Shown here: piece after piece, positions 26,228-34,840 of the stretch
How the letters are laid out: each line of letters starts with the position of its first letter
Numbering within the stretch: the stretch's first letter is position 1
Origin: Pseudooctadecabacter jejudonensis
GTDB lineage: Bacteria > Pseudomonadota > Alphaproteobacteria > Rhodobacterales > Rhodobacteraceae
Assembly (NCBI RefSeq): GCF_900172275.1
Contig: NZ_FWFT01000007.1
Coordinates: 62,001-126,000, forward strand
Reading direction: 5' to 3'
DNA length: 64,000 bases
The notes under the pieces: model-generated
What the model was told of the DNA's origin: nothing
Database searches by the model: none
Seen by the model: the letters and a program-made list of their open reading frames with translations, nothing else
Program-made: the position numbers and the translations under genes

Positions 26228-27219
26228 TGCGTTTGGTCAAGGGGCGGGCATGGGTTGAGATTGATCCGGTCGGGGCGATCATTGCGGACGCCGGATTCCA
26301 TGTGGGCGGACAAACCGTTCGACCCTTGTTTCAGAACCCGTGGCGCGATGATCCCCGTGAAATGGACGTCCTGACCCGGCATCTTGGCGGTGAATGGCCC
26401 TGCGTGCCGTTCGGTGTGCCAGACCCGCCCGGTGATTTGCCCCTCGGCTGGCCAAATGATCTGGATCGCGCCCCGTGGCACAAACATGCCCACGGCTTTG
26501 GCGCCCATCGTCCGTGGACCTTGACGCAGGACGGCGCGCAAACGGTTTTGGCGGAAATCACCTATCCGGAGGATGGGCCGGTTGTCGGTTTGAAACGTCG
26601 CGTTCATCTGGCCAGTGAGAGCGAAATTCAACTGGAACTTGAAGTGAGCGCACGGCAAGACGCGGCCCTTCCCATCGGCCTGCACCCCGTCGTGTCGCTG
26701 GCCGATGCAGCACCGGGTGCTGCGTTTCTCCGCGTGGCAGGGGAGGATTCCGCGTGGACCTTTCCACGCGATGTTGAGCCGGGGCGCAGTCGTCTGCAAG
26801 CCAACCAACAGGGCGTTTCACTTAGATCCCTCTTGTCCACAGACGGCACGTCCATAGATGCAGCCGCATTGCCATTTGCGGGCCACAGTGAGGACCTGAT
26901 CCTGCTGACAGCCCCCGGCGGATGTGTCAGCCTGTCTCGGCCGGATTTGGGGTATCAGGTCGACGTGACATGGGATGACACCCATTTGCCCAGCTGCCTG
27001 TTGTGGCTGTCAAACCGCGGACGAGACTATGCGCCGTGGGACGGTCGGGTGTGCGCCGTGGGCATCGAACCTGTCGCGGCCGCATTTGATTTGGGGGTTG
27101 AACAATCCCGATCGCTAAACACGCCACTCGCGCGAGCTGGAGTGCGCACGACCGCTCAACTGAAGGCCGGTGAGGTTTGGAGAACCGACTATTCGATCGC
27201 AGTGCAGACCTCGGTTTGA
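26227..27219 (+). CDS. Aldose 1-epimerase (mutarotase)-like protein (330 aa)
   Basis: A beta-sandwich protein of the galactose mutarotase-like superfamily, interconverting alpha and beta anomers of a free sugar. KHAHGFGAHRPW (about 80-91) contains the conserved His and Arg area. LPIGLHPVVSL (about 153-163) contains the second conserved His. The C-terminal EPVAA (about 280) carries the likely catalytic Glu. Start and stop overlap with GntR implies coupled translation. In this operon it would supply the anomer oxidised by the SDR. Confidence 0.8.
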   Translation: MRLVKGRAWVEIDPVGAIIADAGFHVGGQTVRPLFQNPWRDDPREMDVLTRHLGGEWPCVPFGVPDPPGDLPLGWPNDLDRAPWHKHAHGFGAHRPWTLTQDGAQTVLAEITYPEDGPVVGLKRRVHLASESEIQLELEVSARQDAALPIGLHPVVSLADAAPGAAFLRVAGEDSAWTFPRDVEPGRSRLQANQQGVSLRSLLSTDGTSIDAAALPFAGHSEDLILLTAPGGCVSLSRPDLGYQVDVTWDDTHLPSCLLWLSNRGRDYAPWDGRVCAVGIEPVAAAFDLGVEQSRSLNTPLARAGVRTTAQLKAGEVWRTDYSIAVQTSV

Positions 27220-27287
27220 TGTCCGGTTTCTGCTCCTTAATGGCAAAGGGTTAGACTCTGACTTGACCAAACTGGAGCAGATCAAAC
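27214..27287. terminator. Inverted repeat between convergent genes
   Basis: The 68-bp convergent gap and its edges hold GTTTGAT (27214-27220) and TCTGCTCC (27229-27236) on the left, and GGAGCAGA (27274-27281) and ATCAAAC (27281-27287) on the right. The arms pair but enclose a long loop of about 37 nt. It may be a bidirectional transcription end; no T-run is seen, so this is weak. Confidence 0.3.
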
Positions 27288-29459
27288 TCAGGATCGGCTC
27301 GTGGTCGGCTGGGGGTCCCTCTTGCGGGTTAACACGGCTGGCAACAGCAACAGATCGATCAAGACTGCTGCCCACAATGTGACAATCATCATGCCACCAA
27401 ACACGCGGATCGGCACGAAGTCACTGAACAACGTCACAGACAATCCCGCGCTTAACAAAAGCGTCGTGACCACCATGACCATTCCCGCAGACGAGGACGC
27501 GGTCGTCACGGCCTGGGCCGCACTCTCCCCCTTCGCGACCCCCTGAACGTATCGATTGAGGAAATGCACCGTATCATCAATGGCAATTCCAAAGGCGATG
27601 GTCAGGGCCAAAACGGCTGTCGGGGTAAGCTGTCCATCCGCCCACACATGCAAAGAAGCCCCGGTGATCACAAGCGGCAAGGTGTTGGGGATGATCAAAA
27701 TCGGCACCATATGAATTGAGCGGAACGCGAACGCCACCAAAGCGGTCGCCCCCAAGCTGGCCACGATCAGGCTAAACACCAGCTGTTCGATCAGTGTTAT
27801 GGATTCCAGCCGCATAAGGGTTGGCAGACCAATGATGGTGTCTGCCCCTGCGGCGCGTGCGACATCATAGATCTTGTCAAACTGCGCCAGCGTCTCTTGG
27901 CTGCGCATGGGTTCGGGCACGGACAAAAAAATACGGCTCAGGTCCCCCCGGGGACGCAACTGATCGGCCAGCACTTCGGGTAACGCCGCCAAATCCTGAG
28001 GCGTCGGCTGCACGTCTGGCTGACCTAGCCACCGCGCCAAATTTACCTCTGACAAAACAGCCCCCTTCGCAACGATTGCCTCAAGTTCAGCGACCAGAGT
28101 CTGCGTTTGCGCCCATCCACCATCCGTTTCGACAACCATCTGAAATGCGCCACCGAAATCCTCTGAAATGGTGTCGTTGGTGGCACGGGTCTTGCTGTCT
28201 GCGGGCAGATTTTGATAAAGGGGGAACCACGCTTTTGTTTGACTGAACCCCCAAGTTGCGCCCACCAAGACCAGCACACAGGTGGCCAACGTCAGGCGCG
28301 GCCACATGACCCCTTTCGCGGACAGGGTCTGGGCGAACATGGCGCTGAATTTTGGGATAGGTTTGTCTGTCGGCAATACCTTCTGCCCCAGCAGCGCGAA
28401 GGTCACAATCACAAAACAGAACGACAAAATAGCTCCGAGTGACCCTAAAACCGCAAACTCGAACAATTGGGCATTGCGCGTCACCAGGATACTGGCGAAG
28501 GCCGCAGCCGTCGTCAGCGCGGTCAATGCGCAGGCTGGACCCACGTTCTTGATCGCAGCCCTCACACTGCCGGTGGCCTTCAGGTTCAAGGCTAGATGAA
28601 CACCGTCGGCAACCCCCAAAACCAAAAGCAGGATCGGAATGACATTGTTTAGAACTGTAATCGGATAGCCCAGCCAAACGGACAGCCCCAGCACCCCTAC
28701 CGCCCCGACTAGGGCCGGGACAACCGCCAGCACAGTCAGGCGCACATCACGCACCAGCGCAATCGCCGCCAGTGTAATGATCACCGCACCTATCAAATTC
28801 AACCCAATCAAATCCCCTTTGAGGGCAGAGACGATCTCGGTGCTGATCACGTCTTCGCCGGTTAAGCTGGCCGACAGGTCTGCAGGCAACGCACCGTCTA
28901 GAATTTGCCGAACGGCGTGGCTGGCTGCCTCAACCGTTGTGGCGTCTGTGTTGATCGATACGCTGAACAACATCGCGGTGCGGGCCGTGTTCACAAACAA
29001 AGGCAAGCCAGTTTCTAAGTCTTCAAACGCTGACAGGTCATCTACAAAGGACGGATCAATCTGCGGCCCAAAAACAGGCCTGCCCGACGGCGCATTGATC
29101 GTAGGCGGCCATCTGAGAACGAAAGGGGAGGCCACAGCAGTGACCCCCTCAACTCTCTCCAGATCCAACGACAGATCACGCAACGCGGTCATCTGCATGG
29201 CATCAAACGCATCCAGCGATACGATATGGATCAACGCAGTGCTCAGCGGGGGGTCTTGCGCGCTGTCATACGCCCGCTGCGCTTGTGAGACACCACTGTC
29301 CGAAAGAAACACCCGATGGATATCATCGTCGAAGGACAGCCGCGGCAGACTGGCCCCAACGCAGACCAGTGCCGCAAACAGACAAAACGCGGCCAAACGC
29401 GGGAACCTGATCGCGACCAGCCCAAGGCGTTCCCCCCCAAAGCCAATGCCCAAAGACAA
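27288..29459 (-). CDS. MMPL/RND-family membrane exporter (723 aa)
   Basis: A large inner-membrane protein with two repeats, each one helix, a large periplasmic loop, and five helices (about 12 helices in total). The first loop spans about 40-210 (SFDDDIHRVFLSDSG). Helix clusters lie near 215-370 and 560-710. Conserved charged residues appear in VLGVADGVHLALNLKAT and AFGIAIDDTVHFLNRYV, matching the proton-relay helices of RND exporters (Asp in helix 4 and helix 10). Such proteins export lipids or hydrophobic metabolites by proton antiport. It is the last gene of the type III PKS-ICMT operon, so it may export or place the polyketide in the envelope. Confidence 0.9.
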   Translation of the reverse strand: MSLGIGFGGERLGLVAIRFPRLAAFCLFAALVCVGASLPRLSFDDDIHRVFLSDSGVSQAQRAYDSAQDPPLSTALIHIVSLDAFDAMQMTALRDLSLDLERVEGVTAVASPFVLRWPPTINAPSGRPVFGPQIDPSFVDDLSAFEDLETGLPLFVNTARTAMLFSVSINTDATTVEAASHAVRQILDGALPADLSASLTGEDVISTEIVSALKGDLIGLNLIGAVIITLAAIALVRDVRLTVLAVVPALVGAVGVLGLSVWLGYPITVLNNVIPILLLVLGVADGVHLALNLKATGSVRAAIKNVGPACALTALTTAAAFASILVTRNAQLFEFAVLGSLGAILSFCFVIVTFALLGQKVLPTDKPIPKFSAMFAQTLSAKGVMWPRLTLATCVLVLVGATWGFSQTKAWFPLYQNLPADSKTRATNDTISEDFGGAFQMVVETDGGWAQTQTLVAELEAIVAKGAVLSEVNLARWLGQPDVQPTPQDLAALPEVLADQLRPRGDLSRIFLSVPEPMRSQETLAQFDKIYDVARAAGADTIIGLPTLMRLESITLIEQLVFSLIVASLGATALVAFAFRSIHMVPILIIPNTLPLVITGASLHVWADGQLTPTAVLALTIAFGIAIDDTVHFLNRYVQGVAKGESAAQAVTTASSSAGMVMVVTTLLLSAGLSVTLFSDFVPIRVFGGMMIVTLWAAVLIDLLLLPAVLTRKRDPQPTTSRS

Positions 29460-29461
29460 AC

Positions 29462-29959
29462 CTAGGCCACCCGAAATGGGGCGAGGGCTCTATGTTCTAC
29501 TCCGATACGAACCCACAACATCGCCGCGTTCAACACTGTGAACAGGACAGCGATCCATCCAAGGCCCAGCACCAATGGCGCGACAATAATCTCTGCCACA
29601 ACCAGCATGTAATTGGGATGAGAGACATATTTGAACGGGCCGCGCACAACAACGGGCTCTTCCAGGATGATGATCCGCGTTGTCCAACGGCGACCAAGGC
29701 TGCCCAAGATCCAGACCCTTAGCAGTTGCAAAACCGCAAACACGGCAAGCCAACCAAAATGGACGGATGCATTCAGGCCAAAGATAATGAGGCTAGCAAT
29801 CCAGGTACTGTGCATCAAAACCATCACGGGATAATGCTCTGCGCCAACCTCGAATGCGCCCCGCGCCAAAAGCCGCGCGGTGTTGCGTTTTGCGATCACC
29901 AGTTCACTGAGCCGTTGCACAACGATGAAGCTCAGAAAAAGAAGCGTTGCAGTTTCCAT
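29462..29959 (-). CDS. Isoprenylcysteine carboxyl methyltransferase-like protein (165 aa)
   Basis: A small integral membrane methyltransferase with four or five hydrophobic helices. The C-terminal region has the SHPNYMLVVAEI motif (about 112-123) and the GVEHRAL end (about 153-159) characteristic of ICMT/phosphatidylethanolamine methyltransferase-type S-adenosylmethionine sites. Its start codon overlaps the stop of the polyketide synthase gene by one base. In known type III PKS pairs, such as Bacillus BpsA/BpsB, an enzyme of this type O-methylates alkylpyrone products; by analogy that is the likely role here. Confidence 0.85.
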   Translation of the reverse strand: METATLLFLSFIVVQRLSELVIAKRNTARLLARGAFEVGAEHYPVMVLMHSTWIASLIIFGLNASVHFGWLAVFAVLQLLRVWILGSLGRRWTTRIIILEEPVVVRGPFKYVSHPNYMLVVAEIIVAPLVLGLGWIAVLFTVLNAAMLWVRIGVEHRALAPFRVA

Positions 29960-31023
29960 TATGCGGCCTCCGCACTGACGTGAAACGGCAGGAAGGACGC
30001 GGTAAACCCGGGCCCGAGCGCACAGGCCATCATCTGGCCGGTTTTCTTCTCCTCAAGCACGGATTTCATCACGAACATCACCGTGGGGGCCGACATGTTA
30101 CCCGCCGCGCGCAACGTCTCGCGCTCCGCATTCAAAGCGCCCTGTTGCAGGTGAAGCGCGTCTTCAATCGCATCCACGACCTTTGCCCCACCAGGGTGGC
30201 ACACATAGCGATCAATATCCGCGTGATTGAGGTTCGCTGCCGTCAAAGCGCCCCGGGTGGCAGCGGCGAATTCCTGGGACACAAAGGACGGGATTGACCG
30301 GTCAAAAACCACGCCGAAGCCGGTCTCGTCCACATCCCAGCCCATGATATCCAGGGTATCGGGCCACATCTGCTGGTGACCAGTGCTGAGCGTAATGACA
30401 TTGCCGGTGGCTTTGGGGGCCGTGCTCAGGCATGCGGCTGCGGCCCCGTCTCCGAACAGGACCGTCGCGATGATATCCGCCTTTTGCAGTCGATCTGACC
30501 GGAATGAGACCGAACAGGCTTCAACCACAACCAAAAGCACCTTCGATCCTGGCTTGCCCGCTGCAATGGCTTGCGCTGTCGACAGCCCTGAAACACCCCC
30601 GGCACAGCCCAGCCCAAACACCGGCACTCGCATGATATCATCCCGAAAGCCCATTTCGGAAAAGACCTGCGCTTCGAGGGACGGTGTCGCGATCCCGGTT
30701 GAGGTGACGGTAACAACCGTGTCGACATCTGCACCGGTCCAGCCTGCATCGGTAAGCGCACGCTCTGCCGCATCGATAAACATCGCCTTCGCGCCCGTCA
30801 AGAAGGCCGCGCTGCGGTCCGCCCAGCCGTGATCTTGCGAAAACCAATCGATCGGAACGACAGAGTACCGTTTGTCGATGCCCGCTGTTTCAAAGGTTTT
30901 GGACAGGCGATCAAACTGCGGATAGGTATCGCCGAAAATCAGCGCAGCGCGGTCCTGCACCTCTGATTGAGACAAACAATGTGGCGGTAAAGCCGTGGAT
31001 AAACCGTGAAGATAGACGGACAT
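29959..31023 (-). CDS. Type III polyketide synthase (354 aa)
   Basis: A chalcone-synthase-type homodimer that condenses an acyl-CoA starter with malonyl-CoA. The catalytic triad is visible: Cys140 in FGLGCAGG, His276 in CHPGGAKV and Asn309 in AGNMSAP. I chose the ATG at 31023, the first residue of MSVYLHGL, because it gives the normal family length; longer frames have no family sequence. Sequence style and context (ICMT-like enzyme, MMPL exporter) resemble bacterial alkylpyrone or alkylresorcinol synthases with long-chain acyl starters. The starter unit cannot be read from sequence. Confidence 0.93.
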   Translation of the reverse strand: MSVYLHGLSTALPPHCLSQSEVQDRAALIFGDTYPQFDRLSKTFETAGIDKRYSVVPIDWFSQDHGWADRSAAFLTGAKAMFIDAAERALTDAGWTGADVDTVVTVTSTGIATPSLEAQVFSEMGFRDDIMRVPVFGLGCAGGVSGLSTAQAIAAGKPGSKVLLVVVEACSVSFRSDRLQKADIIATVLFGDGAAAACLSTAPKATGNVITLSTGHQQMWPDTLDIMGWDVDETGFGVVFDRSIPSFVSQEFAAATRGALTAANLNHADIDRYVCHPGGAKVVDAIEDALHLQQGALNAERETLRAAGNMSAPTVMFVMKSVLEEKKTGQMMACALGPGFTASFLPFHVSAEAA

Positions 31024-31341
31024 GACCGACCCCTTTTTGTAAAATTTAAATTTCATTTTTGATGTTCTGTCGTGCTGATCACCTGCACCCTTCTGGCGCG
31101 AGTTCAATTCACAAAAGGATGACATCTCGTGACTGGCAGGGCATATGTCCGTCTGCCCCCAGCACCGCCGTCCATTCAGGAAACAAGCGGTCAGGACGAC
31201 GACGATCGCAGGGCAAAGCGTCCTTACCGGCGACGCCATCGCGCGGACTTGTACCTGAATTTTAAGGCTTCTCTCACCATCAATTTCGTATGCACTTCCA
31301 CCCGCACGAGGCTGGTCAATGCCTGTGGTAAAGGGGGGGAA
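31024..31341. other. Intergenic stretch upstream of the polyketide synthase
   Basis: No gene is supported in this 318-bp gap between divergent features. Close to the polyketide synthase start lies AAATTTAAATTT (31042-31053), a perfect AT palindrome in an AT-rich patch that may hold its promoter. The rest shows nothing recognisable. Confidence 0.4.
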
Positions 31342-32076
31342 ATGGGCATCATTGGACGGATCATATTTTCGTTGATCTTGATGATCATGTTTTTTCTGGA
31401 TTGCCTCGTTCCGCCAAGGCCGAGGCCGCCCGCATTGCCCTGCTGATCGGAAATTCAGACTACTCTGGTGAGGCGGCCTTGCCCAATGCCGCATCCGATG
31501 CGTCCCTGATGGAAAGCGTTTTTGCGGATCTGGGGTTCAAGACCTACTTTGTCCAGGATCTGATAGCCCGCACTGGATCAGACCCTTTGCAGGCCCTCGA
31601 AGAGGCGGCAATCCGCGCGGACATCGCGGTGATTTATTATACAGGCCACGGCATGGCTGCTGATGGGCAGAACTGTCTAATCCCTGTTGTCGGGGCCGTC
31701 GGATCAGAACAGGACGTCCGAGACACCGCGGTGCCCATCTCCCGCCTGCTGTCGATCTTGGCAAAGGCATCGTATTTCGGAATGGTGCTGTTTAACGCCT
31801 GTCGCACCAATCCATGGAGCCAACAGATTGAACGCGATAGCGGGTTGCGGGGTATATAAACAGGCCTAGACGGTGCTGTTGCTGTGCCAGACACCGTTGT
31901 TTTGGGCTTCGCCAGCGCGCCTGGGCACGCCGCCAACGATGGCAGGGGGCAACGGCCCCTATGCACAGGCCTGGCACGACGCCTTGCGGGCAAACCCTTA
32001 CCGAGACGTCACTGATCTAATGCGCAATGATTCATGGTTAGTCCAACTTTCCACGCGGGAAGATCAAAGCCTGTGA
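31342..32076 (+). pseudogene. Caspase-like (peptidase C14) protein, broken gene
   Basis: Three pieces together read as a secreted caspase-fold protein. A signal peptide starts at 31342 (MGIIGRIIFSLILMIMFF). After a six-T run (31390-31395) the frame shifts by one; a seventh T would continue into ...RSAKAEAARIALLIGNSDYS. The catalytic His is in YYTGHGM and the Cys in LFNACRTNPW. A TAA (31857-31859) interrupts the frame, which continues with VVLGFASAPGHAANDG. A G-run (31945-31949) shifts it again into GNGPYAQAWHDALRANPY, ending at 32076, 10 bp before an IS30 end. Two homopolymer indels plus one nonsense codon indicate a decayed gene. Sequencing error could explain the indels but less easily the stop. 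Family role: cysteine proteolysis in the periplasm. Confidence 0.8.
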
Positions 32077-32086
32077 GCGATACTTG

Positions 32087-32102
32087 AACTGCGACTCTTG
32101 TT
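32087..32102 (+). repeat. Left terminal inverted repeat of the IS30 element
   Basis: The 16 bases are the exact reverse complement of 33035-33050. Confidence 0.85.
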
Positions 32103-32120
32103 GAGGTCAGGGTAGGGGTC

Positions 32121-32999
32121 TTAGTGCAATTCCTCCATCAACTTTTCACGGAAAACTTCGGCTGGAGTTTTCCATCCAAGGCATTTGCGCGGAGTGTTGT
32201 TGAGGCGATCGCAGATCACCTTCATATCGTGATCTGTGCATCGGCGGATGTCCCGCTTGCGGGGTAGCCACCTCCGAAACCGTCGGTTTGTGTTTTCGAC
32301 GGTTCCTTTTAGCCAGGGCGAAGACGGATCACAGAACCACGACTGGGTGCCGATCTCGGCCTGCAGGTGCGGCCAGCTGACGAACTCGGTCCCACGATCA
32401 AAGGTAATTGATTTGCGCGCTGTAAGGGGCAGGTCACGGATCGCATCAATGATCTTTCCCATGACTGGCTTCGTGCGCTTGTTCGGGTTCGTCAAGATGA
32501 CCGTAAACCTGCTGACATCACGGTGGAACTTCGGCTCTCTGCGCCGCCTGGTGCGACGCGGCCTGCGGGCGACACGATGCGTGGGCAAGTACAACCACAA
32601 GTCATCGCGCTGGCCTTCTTCAGAATAAATGTAGCGATAGATCGTTTCCTAACGAACTCTGGGTACAGCTCTTTCATGGATCATGCGGTTGCTGATCTGT
32701 TCAGGTGTCCAACCATTCGGTAGGCGTTCGACCACGCGTTTAACGAGGTTCGGATACTTAATCAGCTTACGCTGCCGGGCATGCCGATCTGACGCCATCA
32801 TCTGGGCGGCAGCACCAAAATAGCCATCACATTTGGACATACTCTCATCGCGGAATTGATTACGTCTTGGTTCTCGGAAAATTGTCGAACGACAGGGCTT
32901 CAAGACCCGCGCCATCTCATCAACAGCGCCCTTTGCATGCCTCCAGCGTTCTATTCTGCGGCGTTCTGTGATACTCAATTGCGTATAACCGGATCCCAT
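32121..32999 (-). pseudogene. IS30-family transposase, inactivated
   Basis: One reading frame from the ATG at 32999 to 32121 holds an IS30 transposase. The N-terminal HTH region (LSITERRRIERWRHAKG) is present. A TAG at 32649-32651 (codon 117) interrupts it just before ETIYRYIYSEE, where the family has a sense codon. After KFHRDVS the sequence jumps straight to RFTVILTNPNKRTKPV. About 40 residues expected there, including the GHWEGDL block with the first catalytic Asp, are missing. The second Asp (FDRGTEF) and the Glu (GTVENTNRRFRRWLP) remain. Lacking one DDE residue, it cannot transpose even if the TAG is read through. Confidence 0.88.
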
Positions 33000-33034
33000 A
33001 GCGTTTCCTCTCGTCAGATAACATATTGTTTTCT

Positions 33035-33050
33035 AACAAGAGTCGCAGTT
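33035..33050 (-). repeat. Right terminal inverted repeat of the IS30 element
   Basis: The 16 bases are the exact reverse complement of 32087-32102. Confidence 0.85.
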
Positions 33051-33173
33051 GGAGGTAGCGTGCACCCGCAGGACTTAAATGATCGCGTAATCAATGTTAT
33101 GTTAAATTTATTTCACGCGTTATGCCAAATGGTGTGATGACCCAGAAGTCGCGTGATGTTTCAAGTCTGGGTC

Positions 33174-33215
33174 GGCTGGGCCGTTGCACGTCAAAGCCGT
33201 GCCCTCAGCCCAGCC
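33174..33215 (-). terminator. Stem-loop after kduD
   Basis: GGCTGGGC (33174-33181) pairs with GCCCAGCC (33208-33215), and inside it GCACG (33186-33190) pairs with CGTGC (33198-33202). It begins 6 bp after the kduD stop. A second inverted repeat, GACCCAGA (33139-33146) with TCTGGGTC (33166-33173), follows directly. No T-run is seen, so Rho-assisted termination or 3'-end protection is likely. Confidence 0.5.
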
Positions 33216-33221
33216 CATAAA

Positions 33222-33977
33222 TCAACGGCCCAGCCAGCCACCGTCGACAGGCAACGTGATGCCTGTCACATAACGCGCAGCAGGAGACGCGAGATAGGTC
33301 ACCGCCCCCGCAATATCGGCAGGATCAGCCCATCGGCCCATCGGAATGCGATCAAGGATTGCCTGATTGCGATCAGGATCATTGCGCAAATCCGTGGTGT
33401 TGTTGCTGATCACGTAACCGGGGGCCACGGCATTCACAGTGATGCCTTGCGCGGACCATTCGTTGGACAAGGTCTGCGTCAGGCCCGCTACACCGCTTTT
33501 GGACGCCGTATAGGACGGCACGCGGATGCCGCCCTGAAACGACAACAAGGACGCGATATTGATCACACTGCCCCCGCCGCCCGCCGCCAAACGGGCCTTG
33601 GCAAAGGCCTGCGACAGGAAGAAGACAACCTTGAGATTGATATCCATCACCGCATCCCAGTCCTCTTCCGAGAACTCGACGCTGTCCGCACGACGGATGA
33701 TGCCCGCGTTGTTGACCAGGGTTTCGATTGGGCCGTGGGCCGCCTCGGCCTCGGCGAACATGTCTTGCGCCGCTTTGACCGTGGACAGATCTGCCTTGAT
33801 GGCATCTGCGGAGCCGCCCGCCTGCGCGATTTGCGCCAGCGTGTCGTCCATAGATGACCGGCCAACGGCAAGGACATGGGCACCGGCAGCGGCCAGATCG
33901 ACAGCAATCGCCTGACCGATGCCTGTGTTGGCACCGGTCACCAGCGCACGGGTGCCGTTTAGGGAAAACCGGCTCAC
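33222..33977 (-). CDS. kduD: 2-deoxy-D-gluconate 3-dehydrogenase (251 aa)
   Basis: An NAD-dependent SDR that reduces 3-deoxy-D-glycero-2,5-hexodiulosonate (product of KduI) to 2-keto-3-deoxygluconate. The cofactor motif is TGANTGIGQAIA (14-25), NNAGIIRRAD (about 88-97) is the typical KduD form of the NAG motif, the catalytic Tyr/Lys lie in YTASKSG (about 154-160), and VDGGWLGR ends the protein as in family members. It overlaps kduI by 4 bp (ATGA) and is the last gene of a GntR-MATE-kduI-kduD string. Confidence 0.93.
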   Translation of the reverse strand: MSRFSLNGTRALVTGANTGIGQAIAVDLAAAGAHVLAVGRSSMDDTLAQIAQAGGSADAIKADLSTVKAAQDMFAEAEAAHGPIETLVNNAGIIRRADSVEFSEEDWDAVMDINLKVVFFLSQAFAKARLAAGGGGSVINIASLLSFQGGIRVPSYTASKSGVAGLTQTLSNEWSAQGITVNAVAPGYVISNNTTDLRNDPDRNQAILDRIPMGRWADPADIAGAVTYLASPAARYVTGITLPVDGGWLGR

Positions 33978-34801
33978 CGCAAATCCTCCATGGGGACCAT
34001 ATCCATATCGGTGAATGCCATGTTATCACCGGCCATGGCCCAGATGAACGAATAAGCCGCAGTTCCCGCGCCTGAATGGATCGACCAAGGTGGTGACAAG
34101 ACGGCCTGTTCGTTGCGCACCACAAGGTGGCGCGTTTCGTCGGGTTCGCCCATCAGATGAATGATATTCTGATCATCCGGCAGGTCGATGTAGATGTAGA
34201 TCTCCGACCGGCGCTCGTGGATATGGGCGGGCATCGTGTTCCAGATCGACCCTGCGCTAAACTTGGTCATACCCATGACGATCTGACAGCTTTCGATCCC
34301 GGCAGGATGCACGAACTGGTAAATCACCCTTTCGTTGCAGCTGTCGCGGCTGCCAAGGGGGACCTGGTTGGCCTGATCGATGGTGGCCAGTTGTGCGGGA
34401 ATTTCACGGTGTGCGGGCGCGGAGATGATGTAGAACTTGGCGTCAGACCCCGACACCGTAACGGCACCGGACCCCATCCCAAGATAGAGCATATCACACC
34501 TGCCCAGCTCATACGTCTCGCCCTTGGCCTCCACCGTGCCGGAAGTGCCCAGGTTCACCAGCACAGCCTCTCGCCGGTCCAACCATCCGTCGGTGCCGGT
34601 TTGATCAACGGCATCAATGGTCAGCGGCCCGGATTTCGGCCATGCCCCGCCCACAATCATGCGGTCGTATTGGGTATATGTCAGGCTGACATCGTCTTCG
34701 ATCCAGAGGTTGTCGACAAGAAATTCCTCACGCAGTTGCGTGGTGTCAAAGGTTTTGGCGTGGCGCGGATCAATGGCGCGGCGCAGTTGTGTTTTGATCA
34801 T
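33974..34801 (-). CDS. kduI: 5-keto-4-deoxyuronate isomerase (275 aa)
   Basis: A cupin-fold isomerase that converts 4-deoxy-L-threo-5-hexosulose uronate (DKI) to 3-deoxy-D-glycero-2,5-hexodiulosonate. Metal ligands are visible in MPAHIHERRSEIYIYID (two His and the Glu, about 193-209) and PPWSIHSGAGT (His, about 243-253). The N-terminal FLVDNLW segment and FYIISAPAH are family features, and the length is typical. The pathway is used for unsaturated uronates released by lyases from pectin, ulvan or glycosaminoglycans, which distinguishes it from the pure alginate route. Confidence 0.96.
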   Translation of the reverse strand: MIKTQLRRAIDPRHAKTFDTTQLREEFLVDNLWIEDDVSLTYTQYDRMIVGGAWPKSGPLTIDAVDQTGTDGWLDRREAVLVNLGTSGTVEAKGETYELGRCDMLYLGMGSGAVTVSGSDAKFYIISAPAHREIPAQLATIDQANQVPLGSRDSCNERVIYQFVHPAGIESCQIVMGMTKFSAGSIWNTMPAHIHERRSEIYIYIDLPDDQNIIHLMGEPDETRHLVVRNEQAVLSPPWSIHSGAGTAAYSFIWAMAGDNMAFTDMDMVPMEDLR

Positions 34802-34840
34802 CGGTGTCTCCTTGTTGATCTTTGCTAAGGCGCGCGGGGC

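Larger units (their letters stand above)
32087..33050 (-). mobile_element. IS30-family element, degenerate (964 bp)
   Basis: The element is bounded by perfect 16-bp inverted repeats, AACTGCGACTCTTGTT at 32087-32102 and its complement at 33035-33050. It contains one transposase gene on the minus strand with two disabling lesions. No target-site duplication is obvious at the ends (TTG left, GAG right). It is somewhat shorter than usual for the family because of an internal deletion in the transposase. Confidence 0.88.

Noticed and set aside
31129-31446. 105-codon open frame before the caspase remnant
   Set aside because: Only its end from 31342 matters: it is the signal peptide of the broken caspase gene. 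The part before has no features.
32080-33056. Target-site duplication flanking the IS30 element
   Set aside because: Bases next to the two inverted repeats do not match (TTG versus GAG); old mutations or rearrangement may have removed it.
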